21,932 nucleotides of DNA from JBKEDS01 sp047975545 (GTDB lineage Bacteria; Bacteroidota; Bacteroidia; Flavobacteriales; Flavobacteriaceae), in NCBI GenBank assembly GCA_047975545.1, contig JBKEDS010000047.1, positions 1 to 21,932 on the forward strand, in the 5' to 3' direction. Below are positions 1 to 6,890 of this stretch, in pieces. The position numbers and the translations under genes are program-made. How positions within the stretch are numbered: the stretch's first letter is position 1; each line of letters starts with the position of its first letter. The notes beneath the pieces were generated by a model. It made no database searches and had not been told where the DNA came from. It was given only the letters and a program-made list of their open reading frames with translations.

Positions 1-4
1 CGAT

Positions 5-36
5 TTTGTCTTTCATGTGTTTATTATTTATTTTTG
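5..36 (+). promoter_or_regulatory. Promoter of the 61-residue membrane protein gene
   Basis: TTTG at 5-8 is followed after exactly 20 bases by TATTTTTG at 29-36. This matches the Bacteroidota -33 (TTTG) and -7 (TAnnTTTG) consensus with no mismatch. Transcription would begin at about 41-43. An in-frame TTG at 34 lies inside the -7 box, so the gene must start at the ATG at 52. Confidence 0.75.
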
Positions 37-51
37 CCTAAAATTAGCAAT

Positions 52-237
52 ATGTTTAGTAACGGTCAAATTGTTTTCGGGGTTTTGTTTTTTTTGGTAT
101 TTGCCATTGTAATAGGATACACCTACCGAAAGGATTTAAACCTTCATAAAAAGTTTTATTCGGGAAGCCTTTGGGTTTTGGCAGCCTTCATTTTTTTCAT
201 TTTATTTATTGTATCGATTAAATTTATTTTCAAATAA
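52..237 (+). CDS. Small two-helix membrane protein, unknown function
   Basis: This encodes 61 residues with two clear hydrophobic segments, at about residues 7-22 and 42-60. They are joined by a basic, polar loop (YRKDLNLHKKFY). The topology suggests a small inner-membrane protein with both ends on the same side. An upstream in-frame TTG at 34 is ruled out because it overlaps the -7 promoter element, so the ATG at 52 is taken as the start. I recognise no family with a known function. The gene has its own promoter and no partner downstream on the same strand except the 28-residue ORF at 361. The reading frame and composition look like real coding sequence. Confidence 0.7.
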   Translation: MFSNGQIVFGVLFFLVFAIVIGYTYRKDLNLHKKFYSGSLWVLAAFIFFILFIVSIKFIFK

Positions 238-360
238 AACCTAATCCAAAACGTTCCTTCTTCCGTATAAATCGAAGTAATTAAATTTTAAACAAAAAGA
301 TGCGCAACCATTTAACCAATTTAGCATCTAAGGTAAACAACCCTCTAAACCTCCTTGCGT

Positions 361-447
361 ATGACTGTTTTGTACATCGTTGGTTTGCTTATTGTTGTTA
401 ATTTGGCGCTTTTGTTTTTTAGTGTGAACAAAAAAACGGAGCCATAA
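361..447 (+). CDS. Candidate 28-residue single-helix membrane peptide
   Basis: The ATG at 361 opens a 28-codon frame ending in TAA at 445-447. The peptide begins MTVLYIVGLLIVV and continues with a hydrophobic stretch to about residue 21, then a charged tail ending KKTEP. This is the shape of a single-pass membrane micropeptide with a cytosolic basic tail. No perfect TAnnTTTG element lies just upstream, and a competing 33-codon ORF (300-401) in another frame overlaps it. A terminator-like hairpin follows at 471. I know no named family. The case rests only on amphipathic organisation and position. Confidence 0.4.
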   Translation: MTVLYIVGLLIVVNLALLFFSVNKKTEP

Positions 448-470
448 AAACATTTTCTTTAAGTATTGAG

Positions 471-524
471 CCCATCTTGATTTTTTGTTAACCATAAGAA
501 AAAATCAAAATGGGTTTGTTGTTT
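471..524 (+). terminator. Stem-loop followed by T-rich tract
   Basis: Bases 471-486 pair with 499-514 (15 of 16 positions, one C/A mismatch) around a 12-base loop. TTTGTTGTTT follows. The stem is GC-capped (CCCAT/ATGGG) and otherwise A/T. It sits after the short ORF at 361-447 and just before the promoter of the SRPBCC gene, where a terminator is expected. The rest of 238-551 shows nothing else I can support. Confidence 0.6.
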
Positions 525-532
525 AATACAAC

Positions 533-564
533 TTCGCATAAAATATTTTAAATGTTTATCTTTG
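533..564 (+). promoter_or_regulatory. Promoter of the SRPBCC/crcB unit
   Basis: TATCTTTG at 557-564 is a perfect -7 element, and TTCG at 533-536 (one change from TTTG) lies exactly 20 bases upstream. The predicted transcription start near 570 excludes the ATG at 552 and supports the ATG at 585 as the translational start. Confidence 0.65.
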
Positions 565-584
565 TTTGGTTTAATAGCAAAACA

Positions 585-1625
585 ATGAAAGTTTTAAAGT
601 ATATTTTATTTATCCTGTTAATAGCGGTTATAGGCACTTGTATTTATATTGCCGTACAGCCCAATTCGTTTAAATTAAGTAGAAGTATTACCATTAATGC
701 GCCTTCCGAAGTTATTTACAACAATGTAATAGACTTTAAAAATTGGTCGGCTTGGTCGGCTTGGGTCGAGGAAAACCCAACCATAAGACTTAATTTTCCA
801 GAACAAACCAGTGGCGTTAACGGTTCGTATTCGTGGAACGATGCCGATGGTACGGGCTCCATGACCACCACGAGTGCAACACCGTTTGCCAACATACAAC
901 AAGAAATGCGATATGGCGACTATCCGGCGTCGCAGGTTAATTGGAATTTTACGCCCAATACCGATGGCTCCACAACCGTTACGTGGTCCATGTCGGGCGA
1001 CAACCTCCCATTTGGATTTAAAGCGTTTACCGCTTTTTCGGGCGGGGTGGAACAGCAAATCGGGCCGCAATACGAACGTAGCCTTAAAAAATTGGACAGT
1101 ATTGTTGTAGCAAGCATGAAAGTTTACAGCATTACGGTTAACGGCACAACCGACCATAGTGGTGGTTATTACTTGTACAACACATCGTCCTGCAAAGTAT
1201 TTGAAGTTAGCAAAAAAGTGCAAGATATGATGCCCGAACTTTTTGCCTATGCCAGAGCTAATAATATTTCTACGGCGGGCAATCCGTTTATCCATTATAT
1301 TAAATGGGACGTGGCCAATGATGCAGCAATATTTTCATGCGGCCTCCCCACGACCGAAAAAATAATAACCACCAATAACGATATTCTTACCGGGCAGCTC
1401 CCCGCCTTTAAAGCCGTAAAAACAACCTTAACGGGCGATTACGTTAATTTAAGTGAAGCATGGAATACCGCCATGGCCTATGTTAAAGCGCAAGGGTTTG
1501 TGCTATCCGAAGAAGGCCCTATGTTGGAAGTGGGCAAAATAACGCCAAAGGACACCCCCAACCCCGCCAAGTGGGTTACCGAAATTTATTTGGCCATAAA
1601 ACAGCCCGAACAACAACCGGAATAA
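585..1625 (+). CDS. Membrane-anchored SRPBCC domain plus GyrI-like effector-binding protein
   Basis: 346 residues. An N-terminal hydrophobic segment (about residues 4-24) acts as a membrane anchor or uncleaved signal. The next 150 or so residues look like an SRPBCC/polyketide-cyclase fold, opening with SRSITINAPSEVIY and VIDFKNWSAWSAW, the usual first-strand and tryptophan pattern. The C-terminal half (about 180-340) resembles the GyrI-like/AraC effector-binding fold. Both folds bind small hydrophobic ligands, so a ligand-binding role at the membrane is an inference; no enzyme activity is evident. The ATG at 552 would add 11 residues and lies within the promoter, so 585 is preferred. The stop codon abuts the ATG of crcB, suggesting co-transcription. 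Confidence 0.8.
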   Translation: MKVLKYILFILLIAVIGTCIYIAVQPNSFKLSRSITINAPSEVIYNNVIDFKNWSAWSAWVEENPTIRLNFPEQTSGVNGSYSWNDADGTGSMTTTSATPFANIQQEMRYGDYPASQVNWNFTPNTDGSTTVTWSMSGDNLPFGFKAFTAFSGGVEQQIGPQYERSLKKLDSIVVASMKVYSITVNGTTDHSGGYYLYNTSSCKVFEVSKKVQDMMPELFAYARANNISTAGNPFIHYIKWDVANDAAIFSCGLPTTEKIITTNNDILTGQLPAFKAVKTTLTGDYVNLSEAWNTAMAYVKAQGFVLSEEGPMLEVGKITPKDTPNPAKWVTEIYLAIKQPEQQPE

Positions 1626-1991
1626 ATGAAACAGGCATTACTCGTTTTTCTCGGCGGCGGTTTTGGAAGTGTGCTGCGCTATATTATTGGCAAATATTTA
1701 AACAGCCCGCAAAACGGTATCCCCTACGGTACTTTTGCTGCCAACATTTTGGGCAGTTTGCTTATTGGCATTATTTTGGGGCTTGCCACCAAAAGCAACA
1801 GCTTATCGGAAAACCAAACCGTATTATTGGCTACGGGATTTTGTGGCGGCTTTACCACGTTTTCAACCTTTGCCTACGAAAACCACGTGTTTTTAAAATC
1901 GGGCGATTTTACCAATTTTGCGCTTTACACCATTATTAGCTTTATTATAGGGTTTCTTGCTGTTTTTTTGGGGATGTTTTTGGTGAAGTAA
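1626..1991 (+). CDS. crcB: Fluoride channel CrcB/Fluc
   Basis: 121 residues with four hydrophobic segments, the usual size of a Fluc monomer. Members of this family work as antiparallel dimers that export fluoride from the cytoplasm. Diagnostic features are GGGFGSVLRY at 10-19, the pore asparagine in TFAAN (residue 40), and GFCGGFTTFSTF at 71-82, which carries the central Na+-site region and the phenylalanine/serine track. The ATG follows the upstream stop codon with no gap, so expression depends on the upstream SRPBCC gene's transcript. No crcB riboswitch is apparent upstream. The 3' end is only one base from the converging DUF1684 gene. Confidence 0.95.
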   Translation: MKQALLVFLGGGFGSVLRYIIGKYLNSPQNGIPYGTFAANILGSLLIGIILGLATKSNSLSENQTVLLATGFCGGFTTFSTFAYENHVFLKSGDFTNFALYTIISFIIGFLAVFLGMFLVK

Positions 1992-1992
1992 T

Positions 1993-2604
1993 TTAATGCA
2001 ATGACTTCTCAAAGGTTTTAACCCCGGCCTCAACCCTAACCCGCAAATAATTTTCACGGGGTACTATTGGGCACGAATATTTGTCGTTATAAGCACAATA
2101 CGGGTTGTAGGCCGAATTAAAATCGATAACCATAGTATTGCCCTTCGGGATTCGGGCATCGATGTAGCGCCCGCCACCGTAACTTTCCGCTCCGTTGGTT
2201 TCGTCTAAAAAAGGAAGAAACAAATAATCTTCATAACCGCCTTGGGCCATCAAATCTAAATTTTGATAAATGGCAAGTTTTAATGGTTTTCCCTTTAAAA
2301 CAAAATCCAGTTCGCCATATTTTATGTATTGGGGCGTTCGGTCGGTCGTGGTTTTCATTTTAAACGGCCGCTCGTTTGGCGTACGCTTAAATTGTGCCGT
2401 TACCACGTAGGCCGAATCGAACTTAAAAAAATCCAAGCCCTTAAAATGCTTTCTATCGCTATTTTTTAAGGGCGATTTGGAGGCATCTTTAAACTCGGCG
2501 TTCAATTCTTTTTGAAACTCGGTTTCGCCCTGCAAAGGCTGCTTCTTTTGTGCGCAACTTAACAAGCATAATAAACAAACCAATAGTAGCGATACGGCTT
2601 TCAT
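1993..2604 (-). CDS. DUF1684 family lipoprotein
   Basis: 203 residues from the ATG at 2604. The N-terminus MKAVSLLLVCLLCLLSC is a lipoprotein signal with Cys17 as the probable lipidation site. The C-terminal half carries the DUF1684 signature: TNGAESYGGGRYID, then IDFNSAYNPYCAYNDKY and CPIVPREN. Family function is not established. An ATG 63 bases further upstream would extend it, but that extension is rich in Lys/Asn, would bury the signal sequence and crosses the TAAGTTTG promoter element, so it is rejected. The gene is divergent from the YpdA-like gene and converges on crcB. Confidence 0.88.
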   Translation of the reverse strand: MKAVSLLLVCLLCLLSCAQKKQPLQGETEFQKELNAEFKDASKSPLKNSDRKHFKGLDFFKFDSAYVVTAQFKRTPNERPFKMKTTTDRTPQYIKYGELDFVLKGKPLKLAIYQNLDLMAQGGYEDYLFLPFLDETNGAESYGGGRYIDARIPKGNTMVIDFNSAYNPYCAYNDKYSCPIVPRENYLRVRVEAGVKTFEKSLH

Positions 2605-2626
2605 ACGGATTTTGATTTTTAAAAAC

Positions 2627-2657
2627 ACAAACTTAGCACTATTTTGTTTAAGTTTGT
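2627..2657. promoter_or_regulatory. Divergent -7 elements forming an inverted repeat
   Basis: TAAGTTTG occurs on the minus strand (2635 to 2628) and again on the plus strand (2649-2656), separated by 13 bases. Each is a perfect TAnnTTTG element reading outward, one toward the DUF1684 gene and one toward the ypdA-like gene. Together they form a 9-bp perfect inverted repeat (ACAAACTTA/TAAGTTTGT). No good -33 TTTG is present at 20 bases for either. The arrangement could equally be an operator for a dimeric regulator. Confidence 0.5.
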
Positions 2658-2681
2658 TTATCTTCAAAAAAACAAACCATT

Positions 2682-3659
2682 TTGGATACCAATTTAGACA
2701 TTGTAATTGTTGGCGGTGGCCCCATAGGTATTGCCTGCGCCTTGGAATGTAAAAAACAAAATCTTAATTATTTAATAATTGAAAAAGGGGCTTTAACCAA
2801 TTCGTTATTTAACTACCCTAAGAACATGACGTTTTTTTCAACGTCCGAGCGTTTGGAAATAAACAATATTCCGTTTATAAGCAGCAACCCAAAACCCAAC
2901 CGCGACGAAGCCTTGGAATATTACAGGCGTGTTGTAACCTCGAACGGCATTAACGTTAATTTGTACGAAACGGTAACTTCAATAGAAAAGGAAAGCGAAA
3001 CATTTTTTATTAATACAAGCAAAGCGAAGTACAACGCCCGCTTTGTTATTATTGCTACGGGATTTTACGATATTCCTAAACTGCTGGGCGTTCCGGGCGA
3101 GGATTTGCCCAAGGTAACCCATTACTATAAGGAAGCCCACAATTACGCCCTACAAGATGTGGTTGTGGTTGGGGCCAGTAATTCGGCAGTCGATGCCGCC
3201 CTTGAAATATGGCGAAAAGGCGGACGGGTTACCATGGTGGTTAGGGGCAATGCCATTGGCGAACGGGTAAAATACTGGGTACGCCCCGATATTGTAAACC
3301 GTATTGAGGAAGGCAGTATAAAAGCCTATTTTAATGCTGAAATTTCCGAAATTTCCGCTAATAGCGTTAGTATTAACACCCCGAACGGCCGTGTTGTTTT
3401 GCCCAACGATTATGTTGTGGCGCTTACGGGCTATGTTCCCGATTTTAAATTGTTGCAACAAAGTGGGGTAAAACTTTCTGCCGACAAAAAAAGTATTCCG
3501 CAGTACAATCCCGACACCATGGAAACCAACGTTAAAAAACTATTTTTGGCAGGCGTTATTTGCGGCGGTAACGAAACCCATAAATGGTTTATTGAAAATT
3601 CGAGAATCCATGCCAAGCTAATTATGGGGTATATCCAGCAAGCAATAAACCGAAAATAG
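2682..3659 (+). CDS. ypdA: YpdA/Bdr-type FAD-dependent oxidoreductase (putative bacillithiol disulfide reductase)
   Basis: 325 residues, typical YpdA length. In Firmicutes this family uses NADPH to reduce oxidised bacillithiol disulfide. Visible features are the FAD dinucleotide-binding GGGPIG at 11-16, the family block YPKNMTFFSTSERLEI at 45-60, ATGFYDIP near 125-132, and a second Rossmann motif VVVGASNSAVDAA at 161-173 for NADPH. A C-terminal LFLAGVICGG block would contact FAD. The start is TTG at 2682; no ATG is available and the protein begins correctly just before the first beta strand. Position 15 is Ile where the staphylococcal enzyme has its functional Cys14. No bacillithiol synthesis genes are in the window. 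The next gene's GTG overlaps its stop codon. Confidence 0.88.
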   Translation: MDTNLDIVIVGGGPIGIACALECKKQNLNYLIIEKGALTNSLFNYPKNMTFFSTSERLEINNIPFISSNPKPNRDEALEYYRRVVTSNGINVNLYETVTSIEKESETFFINTSKAKYNARFVIIATGFYDIPKLLGVPGEDLPKVTHYYKEAHNYALQDVVVVGASNSAVDAALEIWRKGGRVTMVVRGNAIGERVKYWVRPDIVNRIEEGSIKAYFNAEISEISANSVSINTPNGRVVLPNDYVVALTGYVPDFKLLQQSGVKLSADKKSIPQYNPDTMETNVKKLFLAGVICGGNETHKWFIENSRIHAKLIMGYIQQAINRK

Positions 3660-4048
3660 TGGCAAACGGAAAAACACACAAAACCCTAACCTACCTTATA
3701 GCAATTGTTTGGCTTGTAAACGGGTTGTTTTGTAAAGTTTTAAACCTTGTTCCAAGACACGAACAAATTGTAGCAAATATTCTTGGGAACGACTATTCGA
3801 GATTATTAACATTTTTAATTGGAGTTTTGGAAATTATAATGGCAATTTGGATATTGATAAAATTTAAACCAAAACTAAATACCATTATTCAAATAGTGGT
3901 TGTTGCTGCAATGAATATTATCGAGTTTATCGTAGTTCCCGACATGCTGCTTTGGGGCCGGCTAAATATTGTTTTTGCTTTTCTATTTATAGGGGTTATT
4001 TATTACAACGCGTTTGTGTTGAACAAAAATATACAAGCTAACGTATGA
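3659..4048 (+). CDS. DoxX-like membrane protein
   Basis: 129 residues with four hydrophobic segments (about 9-26, 47-66, 72-92, 98-118). This matches the compact four-helix DoxX-like family of Bacteroidota (for example the DoxX_3 type). The N-terminal helix carries IWLVNGLFCKVLNLVPRHE, the part of this family that is best conserved. The start is GTG at 3659, which shares its first G with the stop of the upstream gene. It opens a run of four overlapping genes, and its own stop overlaps the next ATG (ATGA). A quinone or redox link is suggested for some DoxX proteins, but nothing here proves it. Confidence 0.75.
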   Translation: MANGKTHKTLTYLIAIVWLVNGLFCKVLNLVPRHEQIVANILGNDYSRLLTFLIGVLEIIMAIWILIKFKPKLNTIIQIVVVAAMNIIEFIVVPDMLLWGRLNIVFAFLFIGVIYYNAFVLNKNIQANV

Positions 4049-4779
4049 CGTTTCTAAAAAACCATCCTTTTGGAGTTAAAGCCTTTTTTGAAAGTTCCCT
4101 CGTACTAACTTTTGCCGTTCCAAAAGAGCAGCTTAAACGCTTTATTCCCGAATGCTTGGAATTGGACACATTTCAAAACAAATGGGCTTTTATTGCGGTA
4201 GCAATGGTTCAAACTTCCAGGCTTAGGCCTAAAGGATTTCCTGAATTTTTGGGCCATGACTTTTTTTTAATCGGGTATCGAATTTTTGTCCGCTATACCA
4301 ATAGCGCAGGAAAACGATTAAGGGGGCTGTACATTATAAAATCGGAAACCAACAAAAAGAAAATGAAGTTTCTCGGTAATATTTTTACCCATTACAACTA
4401 TACCACAACAGATATTGGGCAAATAACCAATGGGAATTTTAGAACTATAAAATCGGAACAATCCAAATTTCAAGTTACAATCGAACAAACCAACAACAAC
4501 ATTCAAATCCCTGAAGAATCGCCATTTACCAATTGGAAGGATGCACGAAAATTTGCGGGACCCTTACCACACACGTTTACCTATAACAAAACAGATAAAA
4601 CAGTTTTAATTATTGAAGGCGTACGCCAAAATTGGAACCCCAAACCTATAAAAATAGAAGGTTACAACTTTGGTTTTTTGAATAATTTAAAACTTCAAAA
4701 CGTAGTTCTGGCAAATGCCTTTGAAATTAAAAATGTTGCGTATTATTGGAAAAAAGGCAAAATTGAAAAATGGAACTAA
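4045..4779 (+). CDS. DUF2071 (YqjF-like) family protein
   Basis: 244 residues, soluble. The N-terminus has the DUF2071 features of a hydrophobic strand ending in FAVPKEQLKRFIPECLELD, then AFIAVAMVQTSRLRPKGFPE and GHDFFLIGYRIFVRY, the usual YqjF-like core. A later block, RGLYIIKSETNKKKM, is also family-like. The biochemical role of DUF2071 is unknown. The start ATG overlaps the preceding stop by four bases, and the 3' end overlaps the methyltransferase-like gene by ten bases, so tight translational coupling is likely. Confidence 0.85.
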   Translation: MTFLKNHPFGVKAFFESSLVLTFAVPKEQLKRFIPECLELDTFQNKWAFIAVAMVQTSRLRPKGFPEFLGHDFFLIGYRIFVRYTNSAGKRLRGLYIIKSETNKKKMKFLGNIFTHYNYTTTDIGQITNGNFRTIKSEQSKFQVTIEQTNNNIQIPEESPFTNWKDARKFAGPLPHTFTYNKTDKTVLIIEGVRQNWNPKPIKIEGYNFGFLNNLKLQNVVLANAFEIKNVAYYWKKGKIEKWN

Positions 4780-5519
4780 ACAGAAAACCTTTTCAAGGAA
4801 TTACCAACATCGTTCGGTTTAATTGGCACTTTTACCTTATGGCGTTTGTTGTTATAACTGTTTTACTTCTGTTTAAAAACCACTTTTCGCCCCAAACCCA
4901 AACCATATTAAGCATTGTAATTGGTATTGCAATTTTTGCTTTGTTAGTTTCATTATGTGTTTCTTTTTATATTTACGATTTATCGGGTTTATACCAACTT
5001 AAATGGATTAAAAACTTAAATGGGAAGAAAACCCTAAATATTAACGCTGGATTTGATGAAACAAGCGCAATTATCACCGCTAAATTTCCCAAAACAGATT
5101 TAACAATTTGCGACTTTTACAACCCCAAAAAACATACTGAAATTTCAATTAAACGTGCAAGGCGGGCATACCCGCCACACCCCAAAACTATTTTTGTTAC
5201 AACGGACAAACTTCCTTTTTCGGACAATTTTTTCAACACGGCGCTTGTAATTTTATCGGCACACGAAATTAGAAGCAAAAATGAAAAGGTTTATTTTTTC
5301 AGGGAGTTGGGGCGAATTACAAAAAAACAAATTTACGTAACGGAACACCTTCTGGATTTCAGTAATTTTATGGCGTATTCCCTTGGGGCTTTTCATTTTT
5401 ATTCCCGAAAAAGTTGGATAAAATCCTTCGAACAAGCCCATTTAACCATAACGAACGAAATAAAAACAACGCCCTTTATTACAACATTCGTTTTAAAAAA
5501 ACATGGAAATACAAATTAA
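4770..5519 (+). CDS. Membrane-anchored class I methyltransferase-like protein
   Basis: 249 residues. Two hydrophobic helices (about 21-35 and 45-70) precede a soluble domain that resembles a class I SAM-dependent methyltransferase. The expected glycine-rich motif I is replaced by LNINAGFDETS at 88-98. An acidic strand (LTICDFYNP) and the conserved-looking KHTEISIKRARRAYPPHP follow, then LPFSDNFFNTALVILSAHEIR in the position of motif II/III. The loss of two motif I glycines means SAM binding cannot be assumed. It overlaps both neighbours, and the order DoxX-like, DUF2071, methyltransferase-like, membrane protein suggests one functional module. The substrate is unknown. Confidence 0.7.
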   Translation: MELNRKPFQGITNIVRFNWHFYLMAFVVITVLLLFKNHFSPQTQTILSIVIGIAIFALLVSLCVSFYIYDLSGLYQLKWIKNLNGKKTLNINAGFDETSAIITAKFPKTDLTICDFYNPKKHTEISIKRARRAYPPHPKTIFVTTDKLPFSDNFFNTALVILSAHEIRSKNEKVYFFRELGRITKKQIYVTEHLLDFSNFMAYSLGAFHFYSRKSWIKSFEQAHLTITNEIKTTPFITTFVLKKHGNTN

Positions 5520-5898
5520 AATAATAGGAATCCTATTAATGGTTTTAGCATTAGTGCACGGTTTTTTTCCAAAATATTTTAATTGGAAAAAAGACTTAAA
5601 ACCGTTGCGCTTAATAAACAGGCAAATAATGATAGTGCATACGTTTTTTATCGCACTTACGGTTTTTTTAATAGGTTTGCTCTGTTTAACATCGGCAACC
5701 GACCTTGTACAAACAAAACTTGGAAAAATCATATTATTTGGATTTGGTGTTTTTTGGGCTACCCGGTTGTTTTTCCAACTTTTTGTTTATTCGCCAAAAC
5801 TTTGGAAGGGCAAAAAATTTGAAACATTGGTACATATTCTTTTTTTATGCTTTTGGGCATATTTAAGCACTGTGTTTTTTTGGGCGGCAATACGCTAA
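5503..5898 (+). CDS. Four-helix membrane protein of unknown function
   Basis: 131 residues with four predicted membrane helices (about 4-22, 43-65, 75-95, 107-128). A basic loop after the first helix contains FPKYFNWKKDLKPLRLINRQI. His residues fall in helix 1 (LVHGFF), helix 2 (IVHTFF) and helix 4 (LVHILF), an arrangement that could bind haem or metal, though this is only an inference. It overlaps the methyltransferase-like gene by 17 bases and is the last member of the overlapping cluster. It ends 9 bases from the converging Lrp gene, with no visible terminator between. Confidence 0.7.
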   Translation: MEIQIKIIGILLMVLALVHGFFPKYFNWKKDLKPLRLINRQIMIVHTFFIALTVFLIGLLCLTSATDLVQTKLGKIILFGFGVFWATRLFFQLFVYSPKLWKGKKFETLVHILFLCFWAYLSTVFFWAAIR

Positions 5899-5907
5899 AA
5901 AACAAAC

Positions 5908-6351
5908 TTATTTAACCGATTTTATTTCCTTATAGCGCACCACGTGCGACAGCACGATTTGCGTTTTGGTTTCGCCGTAAATAATAAGTTCGTCTATAAA
6001 GGTTTCCAAATGCCGCTGGTTTTTTAGCACCACTTCCATAACAATATTTTCGTTGCCCGTAATTCGGTAACAATTTAGCACCTCGTCGTAGGTTTTTACC
6101 TTTTCCAAAAAGGGTTTTAATTTCCCTATAAAAGCCCTAAGCGTAATAATGGCCTTTAACTGGTAGCCCATATCCAATGGCGAAACTATTGTTTTATAGC
6201 CCAATATTATACCGGCGTCTTCCATTTTTTTTATACGCTCGGAAACGGCCGGGGAACTTATGCCTACTTGGCGCCCAATTTCGGCATTAGACTGTCTGGC
6301 ATTTTGCTGCAAACACTTTAAAATCTTCCAATTAAGCGTATCTAAATCCAT
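5908..6351 (-). CDS. Lrp/AsnC family transcriptional regulator
   Basis: 147 residues, standard for the family. The N-terminus (LDTLNWKILKCLQQNARQSN) begins the winged helix-turn-helix, with the recognition region IGRQVGISSPAVSERIKKME at about 25-44. The remainder, containing YQLKAIITLRAF and a C-terminal ligand-binding RAM-type beta-alpha fold, would form the octameric effector domain. CYRITGNENIVMEV at about 94-107 is the typical glycine turn of that domain. Such proteins usually sense amino acids and often regulate a divergent neighbour; here that neighbour is the gene at 6475. The AT-rich 123-bp intergenic region is a natural target for self-regulation. The ligand is not predictable from sequence. 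Confidence 0.93.
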   Translation of the reverse strand: MDLDTLNWKILKCLQQNARQSNAEIGRQVGISSPAVSERIKKMEDAGIILGYKTIVSPLDMGYQLKAIITLRAFIGKLKPFLEKVKTYDEVLNCYRITGNENIVMEVVLKNQRHLETFIDELIIYGETKTQIVLSHVVRYKEIKSVK

Positions 6352-6441
6352 TTAAAAGAAAATTGATATTAAAAAATTAAAAATTAAAGTAAATATACTA
6401 AATTGCTTTAAATTTTAAATACAAATCTGATTTCTTGTGAG

Positions 6442-6449
6442 TAATTTTG
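6442..6449 (+). promoter_or_regulatory. Possible -7 element for the gene at 6475
   Basis: TAATTTTG fits TAnnTTTG exactly and lies 25 bases before the ATG at 6475. No TTTG is present 20 bases upstream, so the call rests on the -7 element alone. The neighbouring A/T-rich tract 6361-6420 could hold Lrp sites. Confidence 0.4.
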
Positions 6450-6474
6450 ATACCGTTGCTAAGAAAACGGATTT

Positions 6475-6870
6475 ATGTTACACAATACCCCACCAAACCT
6501 ATCGGATTTACCGATTTACAAAAAGGCCTTAGAGATTTTTACGCTTTCGCAAAACATCTCAATGTACTTGTGCAACGATTTATCGGTTTTAAAAGAAGAC
6601 GGTAGCGAGGATTCCAACGTTTATTTTTCGGGCGACATTGTACAGCAATCGGTTTCCCTTGCGCCGGAAATTGCAAATGCCGAACTGGAACGCTACTCGG
6701 ACAAACGCCACAAGCACGTAGCCTCACTTAAACGCTTAACCAATTTGCTTTATAAAAATTCGTATCGGTTAGAGCGCTCCAACAGCAATGGTAAGGATTT
6801 TTTGCCCATTTTAAGAAACGAGCTTAAAAAATTCAAGCAGTTGCAACATACTTGGTTGTTAACCTTGTAA
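6475..6870 (+). CDS. Conserved-looking all-alpha protein, possible four-helix bundle
   Basis: 131 residues, soluble, predicted almost entirely helical. The opening LSDLPIYKKALEIFTLSQNIS is similar in style to the first helix of the S23/four-helix-bundle proteins common in Bacteroidota, but other landmarks of that family are not clear. Middle helices carry SGDIVQQSVSLAPEIANAELE, and the C-terminus is basic. No catalytic motif is seen. It is divergent from the Lrp gene, which may control it, and converges on the 89-residue membrane protein gene 20 bases downstream. Function is unknown. Confidence 0.65.
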   Translation: MLHNTPPNLSDLPIYKKALEIFTLSQNISMYLCNDLSVLKEDGSEDSNVYFSGDIVQQSVSLAPEIANAELERYSDKRHKHVASLKRLTNLLYKNSYRLERSNSNGKDFLPILRNELKKFKQLQHTWLLTL

Positions 6871-6890
6871 GCCAAAAAATAAATTCAGGC

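Noticed and set aside
300..401. 33-codon ORF starting ATGCGC upstream of the 28-residue peptide
   Set aside because: Its product ends in an unlikely Trp/Cys-rich tail, it has no domain-like pattern, and it overlaps the more convincing hydrophobic ORF at 361 in another frame.
675..1295. 206-codon minus-strand ORF
   Set aside because: It lies wholly antisense to the SRPBCC-type gene, is rich in Arg/Cys/His runs without family features, and is a shadow of the plus-strand codon pattern.
1626..1626. Fluoride riboswitch expected before crcB
   Set aside because: The crcB ATG directly follows the upstream stop codon, and no fluoride aptamer-like pattern is visible ahead of the SRPBCC gene.
6380..6400. 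TATATTTA on the minus strand as the Lrp gene promoter
   Set aside because: It lacks the final G of the -7 consensus and the nearest TTTG is 24 bases upstream; AT-rich sequence makes such near-matches likely.
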